Shown piece by piece: positions 21,601 to 27,457 of a stretch of 64,000 bases of DNA. The notes beneath the pieces are model-generated. The model saw only the letters and a program-made list of their open reading frames with translations. It was not told the origin of the DNA and did not search any database. Position 1 is the stretch's first letter, and every line of letters begins with the position of its first letter. This DNA is from JADKIH01 sp031385005 (GTDB lineage Bacteria; Bacteroidota; Bacteroidia; AKYH767-A; 2013-40CM-41-45), in assembly GCA_031385005.1 (NCBI GenBank), contig JANNBB010000045.1, positions 1-64,000 on the forward strand. The letters run 5' to 3'. A program made the position numbers and the translations under genes.

Positions 21601-22069
21601 TATTGTCATCTCCATCGGCATATCCGATTCCACCGTTTCCGGTAGACCACGGTGTCTGATTAAAACTCAGGTTTCTCCAATTCGTATCTAATGAAGAACT
21701 ACCGCTTGCATACTTCCAAGAACCCAGTGCATCCACGGGCATTTCCCAATGATGCACGATTGTTTGGCTCGTTGAATCAGAAGCGAACACTAATATTTTT
21801 CCTCCTGCACTCAGATTATAGGAAGGAAAGGTAAAACGATACGGTTTTAACGGATCATCACTCAATCCATATCCTGCTAAATTAACTGTCGACCCACCGG
21901 AGTTGTGGAGCTCGATCCAGTCATCATAATTTCCATTCGAATTGAGAATAACGGAAATGTTGGCCGGACAAATTTCATTAATAACCACTTGAGAATTTGC
22001 CCCGTGATTAATGATGAGACTAAAAAATAAAATTGCGGTAAACTTTGTTAAAGTAAAGTGTTTGTTCAT
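12686..22069 (-). CDS. Giant T9SS surface protein: lamin-tail, CotH kinase-like and 23 Ig-like repeats
   Basis: A 3127-residue secreted protein. I start it at the ATG at 22069 because the peptide MNKHFTLTKFTAILFFSLI...ANS is a good signal sequence; 52 codons upstream are open but not signal-like. Order: lamin-tail domain (VVINEICPAN, DDWIELHNSGG); a beta-sandwich segment; a chitobiase C-terminal-like domain (GGVIRYTTNGDVPTSSSP); a CotH kinase-like domain (IEIYGNYSRAKPQKSFEIKL, WKYLLYDLDFGLGYSG); a second lamin-tail domain (DWIELKNYGS); one Ig-like domain; 23 repeats of about 80 residues, each with a RCGxGxVTLxA start, an xxWYxxxxGG core and usually a second Cys; a further beta domain; and a T9SS tail (VYPNPTHENITVVL). 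Probably an adhesin or matrix protein displayed outside the cell. Kinase activity is not demonstrated. Confidence 0.93.
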   Translation of the reverse strand: MNKHFTLTKFTAILFFSLIINHGANSQVVINEICPANISVILNSNGNYDDWIELHNSGGSTVNLAGYGLSDDPLKPYRFTFPSYNLSAGGKILVFASDSTSQTIVHHWEMPVDALGSWKYASGSSSLDTNWRNLSFNQTPWSTGNGGIGYADGDDNTVIGTTVSVMMRKTFTIPDTSQILKCVLMMDYDDGFVAYLNGVEIARANIGSAGTRPAWNELANSSHEALRYQGQLADSFFISPTVFKSLLKVGTNVLAVETHNVTSTGSDLSSIPFLMFGMRSSGSTYSAIPTWFHPPAKEYFNAKFKLSRTGETIYLTNPAGTVSDQKTYTSIESNNSLCRKPDGSSTWCFVSTPTPDATNNSSTCYSGYASVPVFSRQGGYYANTQSLTLTQSTPGGVIRYTTNGDVPTSSSPQYTSSISLSSPKVIRARVFASGYLPSPTVTNSYFIGETTELPTISITTDSLNLWDYNTGIYATGPNADPTYPYKGANFWQNWEKPASIEIFDKNQSLISKFDADIEIYGNYSRAKPQKSFEIKLSDKYGMGSLNYPLYTTKPYVDQIDNFILRNSGTDWNKVHFRDAFMERVMKDTYSGYLAASPAIAYLNGSYWGVYCMYENHDEHWFKNNFGLGKNDIDYLKEGGSSMEIGYGSDVTFWNLYNYATTQNASTQTYYNYVNSLLDLQNYTDYFIAETYFNNGDWIGDWTNNIKLWRSNKPGSKWKYLLYDLDFGLGYSGSVNDNRLAIARNPAAFSISSELFDAVLNNPTYKRYFINRYCDLMNTIYKSTNMNNVMLSYKDSMDFDMVNHFAKWGSNVSTWNSNISAMMTFAIARTAKMKDFIKAEFGLGNVVTLTFAVSPANAGRIEVSTIIPTSYPWTGDYFKNNTVTITAIPNPGYTFDHWRSTGVINSNNYNQSVTYNFIGSETITCYFTGSSAPANVCVSELNYNSDSTLNAGDWIELKNYGSTSINLSGWHLSDGSDNHNYYFPTGTVIPANGYLVVVEDTAKFKSQFPTVNKIGPTGFNFSNGGDQIRLFNHTNSLYLSFYYQDLSPWPLGPDGGGYTLELTSNTANPNNAASWFQGCLGGSPGRAFSSALSSPVSVAGNTTFCTGQSVTLNATSVPGYTYQWKRNNVIISGATNPSYVASLAGSYTVVASEQGCSSESAPIAVTVVGQQPQPQVVPAYRCGSGVLTLSATSTDSVFWYDSNVGGNQVGVGNTLVTPNLNSTTTYYARTGSTCQSASVPVAATIIPETAVPVASNVTRCGPGVVTLTASDTATIHWYNQAGGGALLETGPTFLTNILNNDTSFYVEAGDVCPSPRVEVMVTVNTTPSVITGDTSRCGPGSLTLLASSAAPIFWYTTQNGGSAVGTGPSYSTGTLSVSDTLYVEANSGCPSSRERAIAIIFQIPSPPVVTDTFICSSGSVDIPAVASEQISWFDAASGGNLLYSGTTFTTPALSTSTTYYLSNGYYCPSARVPVTVSVSSPAQPPTSADVSRCGPGQVTLNAASPELIYWYDAPTGGNFLLASDVFVTPVLSSSTTYYAEAGTFCRSLSRTAAQAIIDPIPASPSTSNVSRCGAGTVTLTATSSDPISWFASASGGSSLATGGSFTTSISATTTFYVEAGTSCKSSRIPVQAIVSSAPSAPSVIGGNRCGSGSVNLSASSSSTINWYSAPSGGSPIGTGTSFSTPTLSSTTTYYAESDNGCTSARVAVQAVIDPIPAAPVTAAVNRCGAGSVTLTATSPEQIYWYTTPTGGTSVASGTSYTTSISATTTFYVETGDVCRSTRISVQAIVNPNPNAPTLTGATVCNGGSATLSASSSNTVSWYSTPSGGSPIGTGLTFTTPSISVTTNYYAQAASGTCISPRVSVQATVTNAPAAPLATDGNRCGPGSVNLSASGTGTLNWYATSSGGSVLGTGSSFSTPTISTNTVYYVEATNGCASSRTVVNAIINAQPASPVTANVSNCGPGALTLNATSPEQIYWFTSPSGTTPVATGSSYTTPTISTTTTYYVEAGNTCRSVRISVQAIINSTPNAPAVAGGSVCGSGSATLTATSSSQVTWYAGATGGSPLGTGLSFNTPSISTNTTYYAQASNGTCTSARVPVQATILALPAAPVTSDGTRCGAGAVTVSATGAGTISWYTTATGGSALGTGTSFTTPSISTTTVYYAEANDGCKSTRTAANAIITQLPASPVTANVSNCGPGALTLNATSPEQIYWFTSPTGTTPVATGSSYTTPTISTTTTYYVEAGNTCRSLRIPVQAIINSTPNAPAVAGGSVCGSGSATLTATSSSQVTWYAGATGGSPLGTGLSFNTPSISTNTTFYAQASNGTCVSARVPVQATILALPAAPVTTDGTRCGAGTVTVSATGAGTISWYTTATGGSALGTGMSFTTPSISTTTVYYAEANDGCASLRTAVNAIISQAPNAPTTADVSRCGTGSVTFTASSTEQIYWYTVPTGGTSVGTGTTFTTQSLSTTTTFYVETGNQCRSVRIPVQAIINSTPAAPVLTNGSRCGPGSVTVTAASSSTVTWYSTSTGGSPLGTGTSFNTPVISTTTTFYAEAGQVGCASVRVAVQAIILQLPAAPSVTAGSNCGPGSITLSANSPTQVYWYATSTGGSPLDSGATFNTGILNASVTYYAGTTDGVCASQRTAAVATITALPAAPLTNDVSRCGPGVVTLTATSPEQIYWYNAPSGGGLLGTGSSYTTSSISTSTTYYVETGNNCRSVRVPVLAVITSAPNPPAVVDSSRCGPGTIVLQANSSLQVNWYDAPSGGNLLDTGLIFSTPFISTTTVYYADAGIGCNSTRVPVNANIVSAPAAPGVSNVTRCGSGVVQLTASSSQTIFWYDVPSGGILITTGSSFTTPVLYANATYYVETGDICISSRVPIQAIIGGTQVTSAFDAVLCGSGNAVISASSSVAIDSISWYDAPGGNYLGTGQYFTTSYLNASTTFYVVAHSSCTGQPVAVNAFVFNLPVVNLGADTVIVPSGQSFTLDGGTGFMSYLWSTSETTQSIVVSAEGVYTLTVTDTNGCSGSDNVFVDFYTAVNNLDGKSPLTVYPNPTHENITVVLPESSGNQFELKLLSMDGKNVRSENVNTYNRKTDKLISLAGVAAGIYILEVRSTDYSATVKVFVQ
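14855..16226 (-). repeat. Tandem segmental duplication inside the giant gene (period 705 bp)
   Basis: DNA at about 14855-15521 recurs almost unchanged at about 15560-16226, an offset of 705 bp or 235 codons. Each copy spans three Ig-like repeats in a fixed order (RCGAG.VTVSATGAG, SVCGSGSATL, SNCGPGALTL types). Other repeats in the array are much more diverged, so this triplet was duplicated recently. The period is a multiple of three and keeps the frame. Confidence 0.85.
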
Positions 22070-22474
22070 GAAATGTGAATATTTTAAATAGGAACTGAAA
22101 AATCGGGAGATTTTGGAGGCTAAATTAAGAAATGAAATGACCTGATTATAAGTAAATTGGCGAATGTTGAAAATTTCTTGGTTGCGCGTACAAAAGTCAA
22201 ACCCTCTGAAAGCCATATTTGACAAGGGTTTCAGCTTTTGAACAGTTAATTATAAGATTGAAATACAAGCGATTAAGTCAAAATAAAAGGAAAATAACTT
22301 TGTGACCAATACCTAAAAAAACATCAATCAATATTGGTAAAAAAAATATTTATCAACCAATATAAATATTTCCGACAAGCTCTTTTCATTTAAAAAACGA
22401 GGTAGCCCAAATTAAAATTTAGTGTGAAAGGAGGTCAGGAAGCCACTTTCAGGAGTATAATTCATCTCTCCTAA
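22070..22474. other. Intergenic region upstream of the giant gene
   Basis: About 405 bp, very AT-rich, between the start of the giant T9SS gene and the end of the DUF4907 gene, both on the minus strand. It must hold the promoter of the giant gene. I found no clear TAnnTTTG element on that strand, no convincing terminator and no gene. Confidence 0.35.
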
Positions 22475-22921
22475 TTAATTTTTCACACCTAAACTATCCA
22501 ACTCTTTAATTTCAATTGTAGGTGGAAGGATATTGTTTTTGATTTTATATTCCATTAAGCGTGCAACTTTTTCCGCATCGTCCTTTGATTTGAAACCGTT
22601 ATTCCCGGAGATTGCAGGAATATAAGGTTGATGAATGTAAACGCGCCCATCAACTTCTATGTCATATCCAAATCCATTATTGTTACTGTTTTTAAATGTG
22701 ATGAAGCGAATATTTGTTTTGCCGCTTTTATCGATTGCCGGTTGCGTATGAATTGAAAGGGAATCTTTAATTACTGCTTCAACAGATTCAACGGGAATCA
22801 CTTCTTCGGATTGGATGTTTTCGCTTTTCAGAATATCTATTGAATTATTTTTCTGCTCTCCTGAATTGGAGCATGATTGAAGGAAGACAAAAACCAAAAT
22901 GGTAATAAAATCAGATCTCAT
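22475..22921 (-). CDS. DUF4907-type lipoprotein
   Basis: A 148-residue protein with an N-terminal hydrophobic stretch and lipobox-like FLQSC, giving C17 as a likely lipidated residue. The C-terminal half (about 70-140: IRFITFKNSNNNGFGYDIEVDG, YIHQPYIPAISGNNGF, KDDAEKVARLMEYKI) matches my memory of the Bacteroidota DUF4907 family, small periplasmic or outer-membrane lipoproteins of unknown function. It follows the M2 peptidase gene by 25 bp on the same strand, so the two are probably co-transcribed and may work together. No enzyme motif is visible. Confidence 0.7.
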   Translation of the reverse strand: MRSDFITILVFVFLQSCSNSGEQKNNSIDILKSENIQSEEVIPVESVEAVIKDSLSIHTQPAIDKSGKTNIRFITFKNSNNNGFGYDIEVDGRVYIHQPYIPAISGNNGFKSKDDAEKVARLMEYKIKNNILPPTIEIKELDSLGVKN

Positions 22922-22946
22922 ATTTTAGTAACGATAAACTATTGAA

Positions 22947-24761
22947 TTAATTAATTTGACTCAATGAATATTTTCTTCCTGCATTTTCTTTTTTCAACCA
23001 TTCCATGAGTGGCTGAAAATATTCGAGCATGGCACGGGCGCTTAAATCTTCGCCGGTTTTATCTTTTAAAAGTTTTCGCCAGTCTGCACTGCTGCCCGGT
23101 TTCATCAAGTCCTGAATAAACTTTCCGACTTCTTTATTTCCAAAGTAGTTGGTAGCATGAACGTCCTGATGAAGAATATTTTTCGAAATAAAATCGTGAA
23201 CCTGGAACAAGAGTATAAACGACAAAGCATAATCATAATACTGTGCAGGATCATCGTTGATATGAGTTTTCGTTGCCGGATCACAGAATTCATTTCTATT
23301 GCCCGGAGGAACAATTCCCTGATATTGTTTAGCCAATTCCCACCACCTGCTATTCCATTGGTCTTCGGGAATATTTTTAGCATATAGATCGTGTTCGAAC
23401 ATACTCATTGTTCCGGTACTCCAGGGTATAAACACTACATAATTCAATGCATCTTTTAACAGTTGTTTTGTATCGTCGGTCTTAGTATTGGGATCGATTA
23501 ATCCGAGTCCGGCTGCAAATGGTTTCTGCATGGCTGCGAGTCCCATCATACTTCCCAATGCTTCATGATAAGCGCGATTGGCTCCCTCGCGCAACAGGTA
23601 AGGAACATCGGGATTGCTGTAACTCATGTAGTAATAAATGTGACCGTATTCATGATGAACAGTCTCATACCATTGAGCATTAGGAACAATACTCATCAGC
23701 GAACGCACATCATTTTCTAAATCCATGTGCCAGGCAGAGGCATGTGTATTCTTTTTATATCCTGCATCTTTGGCAACGGGATACAAGCTTGATTTTTCCC
23801 AGAAAGAGTTCGGCAAAGAAGGAAAACCAATAGAGTTGTAAAAAATCTCCCCTTGTTTTGCTATCCATTCAGCGCTTTTATTTTTCAGGGCGCTATCCAA
23901 ATTCAATCCTTCTACTGTTACCATCTCACTCCAGTCTTGTCCCCAGCGATTGCTCAGCCAGTGTGCAGGAATGAAATCCGGAACATCTTTTACATGATAC
24001 TTTTTTGCCAGTTCATAGCGCATATACGTATGCAATTCGTTGTAAAGCGGGAATAATTCCTGATTGAACTTTTTCAACAGCGCCATCATCTCTTCGGTAT
24101 TCATACCATAATCAGAGACCTGGTAATTAAAGTAATCCGGATAGCCCAGATTCTTAACGACATCGTTTCTTAACTTACGAAGATTAACCAAACCGCCTTT
24201 GAGCTCCTTCCCTACTGCCTTACTTGTTTCCCATACTTTTCTCCTGACCGCTGTGTCTGTCGCATATACCAAAAGCGAATCCACATCATTAGGCGTAATT
24301 TCTTTACCGTCCATCATAAACTTATATCCATACAACTTTTCGGTTTGCGCCGTTCCTGCTTTAATCAATTCTTTTACGGTTGCTTCCGCACTCTCCGGAT
24401 TTCCGGCAGCCAGGTAAAGAATTTTTTTCAACTGCTTAACTTGTTTGGAGCTGAGATCTGATTCCCATTTCAGAAAGGCAGTAGCTTTGTTTACGTTTTC
24501 ATTGCTACCCGTAAATTTGGCCAATGCTTCATCCGCTTTTCCGGAGACATAAGCATTCATGGTATCGCCTTCAACAATGTGTGTATTCACAGACCATTGT
24601 CCTTCGCTGCTGGCAGTATATAGTTCTTTGTAATTTTTATTATAACCATCAAGATAATCCTGCACTTCTTTTTGATGTGCTGTTTTTTCATCCTTGCAGG
24701 AGGAAAAAGAAAAAGTGAATACCAACAATACGAATAATGGTCTGAGGAATAAGTGTTTCAT
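22947..24761 (-). CDS. M2 family metallopeptidase (peptidyl-dipeptidase, ACE-like), lipoprotein
   Basis: A 604-residue zinc peptidase of the angiotensin-converting-enzyme family, which removes dipeptides from peptide C-termini. The catalytic motif VHHEYGHIYYYMSY supplies H370-E371-x-x-H374. Downstream, REGANRAYHEALGSMMGLA gives the third zinc ligand (Glu of HEALG) and family-conserved context. The N-terminus MKHLFLRPLFVLLVFTFSFSSC is a lipoprotein signal with C22 as the lipidated residue, so the enzyme should sit in the periplasm or on the outer membrane. It leads a probable two-gene operon with the DUF4907 gene. Likely role: digestion of imported or surface peptides for nutrition. Confidence 0.93.
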   Translation of the reverse strand: MKHLFLRPLFVLLVFTFSFSSCKDEKTAHQKEVQDYLDGYNKNYKELYTASSEGQWSVNTHIVEGDTMNAYVSGKADEALAKFTGSNENVNKATAFLKWESDLSSKQVKQLKKILYLAAGNPESAEATVKELIKAGTAQTEKLYGYKFMMDGKEITPNDVDSLLVYATDTAVRRKVWETSKAVGKELKGGLVNLRKLRNDVVKNLGYPDYFNYQVSDYGMNTEEMMALLKKFNQELFPLYNELHTYMRYELAKKYHVKDVPDFIPAHWLSNRWGQDWSEMVTVEGLNLDSALKNKSAEWIAKQGEIFYNSIGFPSLPNSFWEKSSLYPVAKDAGYKKNTHASAWHMDLENDVRSLMSIVPNAQWYETVHHEYGHIYYYMSYSNPDVPYLLREGANRAYHEALGSMMGLAAMQKPFAAGLGLIDPNTKTDDTKQLLKDALNYVVFIPWSTGTMSMFEHDLYAKNIPEDQWNSRWWELAKQYQGIVPPGNRNEFCDPATKTHINDDPAQYYDYALSFILLFQVHDFISKNILHQDVHATNYFGNKEVGKFIQDLMKPGSSADWRKLLKDKTGEDLSARAMLEYFQPLMEWLKKENAGRKYSLSQIN

Positions 24762-24916
24762 TTATTTTGATTTGAGTCGGCAAGTATACTTAAATTTCTT
24801 GCTTAATTTCGTTAAGCCGATTCTAAAAATATCATGGTTTTTTGTTTTCTTTGTGCCCGAATAAATGAAGACCTGCTTATTCAGGCCGACAATTTATCAA
24901 AAAGTAAAATGAATAA

Positions 24917-24990
<74 letters not shown>

Positions 24991-25059
24991 CATTGACTGT
25001 ACACTATACACAGTATACTGTGCACAACTCTGTAAACAGTAAACTGTCTCTGTACACTC

Positions 25060-25146
25060 CTGCACACTGTCTCTGTCCCTGCTTCTGTCTCTGTTTCTGT
25101 CTCTGTTTCTGTTTCTGTCTCTGTCTCTGTCTCTGTTTCTGTCCTT
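25060..25146. repeat. CTGTCT/CTGTTT hexamer microsatellite
   Basis: From about 25060 the sequence is a nearly pure array of CTGTCT and CTGTTT units (about a dozen). Read on the minus strand it gives a meaningless (ET)n frame. The preceding 60 bp are also rich in CTGT, CAGT and ACAC words. A related tract in inverted orientation lies at 29530-29600. Confidence 0.85.
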
Positions 25147-25268
25147 GCTCCGACGTACTTATTTCCCACCTCTGCTAAACTCTACCGCGCTTCGTTTTCT
25201 AACTTTGAGATATGAAAATTAATTACTACGGGTTTACAAGCCAGTTGCAGTGGGGTTTCATAGAAAGA

Positions 25269-25336
25269 GAATAAGCTAATTGAAAACTAAAATAAGGCTT
25301 TATATTTTGTATCGTGTAAGCATCTCCGGTGCAGCG
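25269..25336 (+). repeat. Dispersed repeat D (copy 1)
   Basis: This 68-bp stretch (GAATAAGCTAATTGAAAACT...TGTAAGCATCTCCGGTGCAGCG) is closely similar to 29195-29263. The adjacent 25255-25279 also matches 29169-29192 in reverse complement, so copy 2 is partly an inverted duplicate of the same unit. Origin unknown; it could be a remnant of a small non-coding mobile unit. Confidence 0.7.
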
Positions 25337-25487
25337 GAGATAAATTGTAATTATTACGCACCCAACTAAAAAGTTAATCCTGTTCGATTCATACTATTGG
25401 TCAATCCAATCAACAACAGTCATTGTTATGTTACCGTGTAATAAATCTTTCATTCTTTTTTAGTAAGGATATTTACATTCCTATACT

Positions 25488-26681
25488 TCAATATAAAAGC
25501 CCAAACATCCATAAAGGAATATCGTTACCCGCAGGATATTCCAGTTCGCCTTTTACAACTCTGGCATTTTTAATACCTGAAATTTGTTTGGAGGTTTTGT
25601 TTCTGCCTCCTATTTCAAAAATGTATTTATTATCAATTATAAAATCGCCTTGTTTAGGAATGCTGGTTTTTCCGATTGTTTGTACCTGTGACAAAAAAAA
25701 TGTTTCACGAAGGTTTCCTGTTTCAACTTGTTCTTCGGCGAGTGCAAAAAGTAGATTCGTATTGTTTAGATATATTTTTTCCGGCTTTTGAAGGATTGCT
25801 GTACTTTTACCGGCGGGCTGAAGCAAGGTTATCAGTTTGGCTTGTTCCAGGTAATTAAGATAATTGTTGAGTGAATTCCTGTGTATATTCGTTTTAGCAG
25901 CCAATGCTACAATGTTGGGTTTAAATGGAACTTGTTGTGCAATCACATACAATAATTGCAATATTTTTCTAGCATTCCTGATGTCGAAGTCTTTCAACTC
26001 TGCCATGTCGTATTCAACAATCGTTCTTATTAACTGGTTAATTTTGCGATGAACAGTTTCACTATCTTCCATCATAAACGGATAATATCCTGTTTGAAGA
26101 TATTCGTTGAAAAACGCTAACGGCCGAAATGAGCCGGGTAATTGTAATTTATATCCACCTGCATCTTTCAGAAGCTTTTCCAGTGTCAGGGTCGGAATAA
26201 CAATGTGGTGTTTGAGCAATAGGAATTCACGGAATGAAAGTCCGGGCAATTCATACATAACCGCCCTTCTGCTTAAATCACCTTGCTGTCTGCTAATGTC
26301 AATAATTGACGATCCTGTAAATACTATTTTTAAATCAGCGTATTGGTCATAAATGTTTTTTATTTCAGCAGACCAGTTTTTGTACTTATGCACTTCATCC
26401 AATACCAGTATTTTTCCTCCCTGCTTATGAAATTGAACCGCTGTTTCTTTCAGACTGTTATTTGTAAAGTACATATCATCCATCGAAAAATAAACAGCTT
26501 GGGATGAAGGCAGGCTTTGCATTTTCAGCCATTGCAAAAGCAGAGTTGTTTTTCCGGTACCCCGCTGGCCTTTGATTCCAATCAGGCGGTTTTTCCATTT
26601 TATCTCAGGGATGAGATACCGCTTAAATTCCATGGATGTATTGCTTAACAGGTAATCCGATTGCTCTAAGAGTATATTCAT
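25488..26681 (-). CDS. AAA_14 / DUF4143 ATP-binding protein
   Basis: A 397-residue P-loop ATPase of the AAA_14 family. I chose the ATG at 26681; a GTG two codons upstream is the alternative. Walker A is GQRGTGKTT at 38-46, Walker B ILVLDEVH at 91-98, and the sensor-like FTGSS follows. The C-terminal DUF4143 portion contains a winged-helix-like segment (TNIHRNSLNNYLNYLEQAKLI) and a degraded nuclease-fold end (GDFIIDNKYIFEIGG). These proteins are common, often multicopy and of unknown function. It lies in the repeat-rich stretch next to tRNA-Ala and has palindromic sites upstream. Related to, but clearly diverged from, the second ATPase. Confidence 0.88.
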   Translation of the reverse strand: MNILLEQSDYLLSNTSMEFKRYLIPEIKWKNRLIGIKGQRGTGKTTLLLQWLKMQSLPSSQAVYFSMDDMYFTNNSLKETAVQFHKQGGKILVLDEVHKYKNWSAEIKNIYDQYADLKIVFTGSSIIDISRQQGDLSRRAVMYELPGLSFREFLLLKHHIVIPTLTLEKLLKDAGGYKLQLPGSFRPLAFFNEYLQTGYYPFMMEDSETVHRKINQLIRTIVEYDMAELKDFDIRNARKILQLLYVIAQQVPFKPNIVALAAKTNIHRNSLNNYLNYLEQAKLITLLQPAGKSTAILQKPEKIYLNNTNLLFALAEEQVETGNLRETFFLSQVQTIGKTSIPKQGDFIIDNKYIFEIGGRNKTSKQISGIKNARVVKGELEYPAGNDIPLWMFGLLY

Positions 26682-26698
26682 TTGCACTTTAATTTGTA

Positions 26699-26706
26699 CA
26701 AATATA
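26699..26706 (-). promoter_or_regulatory. -7 element of the first ATPase gene
   Basis: On the minus strand this reads TATATTTG, a perfect match to the Bacteroidota TAnnTTTG element, 18 bp before the chosen ATG. No TTG lies 19 bp further upstream; palindromic sites are there instead. Confidence 0.5.
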
Positions 26707-26727
26707 CGATATTATGCATATTTTGTT

Positions 26728-26769
26728 GTGCATTATACATATTATTATGCACTTTCAAATGTGCATAAT
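26728..26769. promoter_or_regulatory. Overlapping GTGCATAAT palindromes upstream of the first ATPase
   Basis: Three half-sites, GTGCATTAT (26728-26736), ATTATGCAC (26744-26752) and GTGCATAAT (26761-26769), form two overlapping inverted repeats, with a further ATTATGCA at 26711. They occupy the region where a -33 box would sit, so they look like an operator. The binding protein is unknown. Confidence 0.5.
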
Positions 26770-26875
26770 GTTTATTTTCATTAAATTCGATGCAATCGGG
26801 TACTTTTTACCCCTTGCTGCGACTAACCTGCATTTTACAACACCTTCCTTTATTATTATTCCATGCAGAAAGCAT

Positions 26876-27236
26876 CTTGTGGCCTTTCTCCATCTTCAAC
26901 AACAATGAACGCCATATCGCCGGAGACCTTGTGGGTAAACGGAATGAAGCATGCAATACGTAATTGGATGGTTAATAAAAATAACAAAATGAGTAAAGGC
27001 TTGCTTGCTGTGCGGATAATGAAATCCGGTAACCGATTAATTTAGTTCACCATATATAAATTCAGTTTTTGAAACAAGAGGTGGTACCTCGTTTTATTTT
27101 AACAAATAATCACATTCATAGAATTATTAAAAGTACTTTAATAACCCACAAGGTGTCCGGCGAGATGACGTTTTTATTGGTTATGATGAGGTTATGGCCA
27201 CAAGTTGCTTGCTGCAAGGCATTGTTGCCACTTCTT
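26876..27236. repeat. Inverted repeat pair with conserved ends
   Basis: 26876-26936 and the reverse complement of 27144-27204 are both 61 bp long. Both start CTTGTGGCC and end TCGCCGGA-n-ACCTTGTGGGT (19 of 20 identical), with a diverged middle. The second copy extends to 27236, where 27162-27236 is nearly identical to 29269-29344 further right. Confidence 0.75.
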
Positions 27237-27457
27237 AATGTTACATATTTGTTTACTCCGCTTAGAAAACTTCTAGCTGTGGTTTCCGAATACCGAAGTT
27301 GCATCGCAGAGCTGGCGAACATTTCAAACATACATTTCACAACTAAGGGGTCCTCAAAATTGCATATTATCACGTTGAATTTTTGCGTGGGTGAAGTAAA
27401 TAATTCTAAAAATAATTCTTACTAAAAAATTCAATACACGAGAACTTTTCACAGGTG

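Larger units (their letters stand above)
24991..25487. other. Intergenic region after tRNA-Ala with low-complexity and repeat sequence
   Basis: Nearly 500 bp without a credible gene. It holds a CTGT/CAGT-rich tract and hexamer microsatellite (about 24995-25145), then a 68-bp copy of a repeat shared with 29195-29263, which ends in a small hairpin (ATCTCCG/CGGAGAT, 25322-25341). The next gene, the first DUF4143 ATPase, ends at 25488 on the minus strand. Confidence 0.6.
26682..27457. other. Gene-free interval between the two ATPase genes
   Basis: About 775 bp. It contains the promoter and palindromes of the first ATPase gene (26699-26769), one copy of a repeat at 26876-26936 and its inverted partner at 27144-27204 (extended similarity to 27236). 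The short open frames here all run through the repeats and look non-coding. The second ATPase gene ends at 27458. Confidence 0.6.

Noticed and set aside
22070..22225. 52-residue N-terminal extension of the giant protein
   Set aside because: The downstream ATG gives a proper signal peptide, whereas the extension would bury it.
27144..27236. Possible integron attC site
   Set aside because: The unit can fold and has GGTTAT/ATAACC words, but no GTTRRRY core site pairs correctly and no integrase or cassette array is present.
27069..27425. Plus-strand 118-codon frame and its minus-strand counterpart
   Set aside because: Both run through the 27144-27236 repeat, and similar short peptides arise at the other copy, so the similarity is of DNA repeats, not of a gene.
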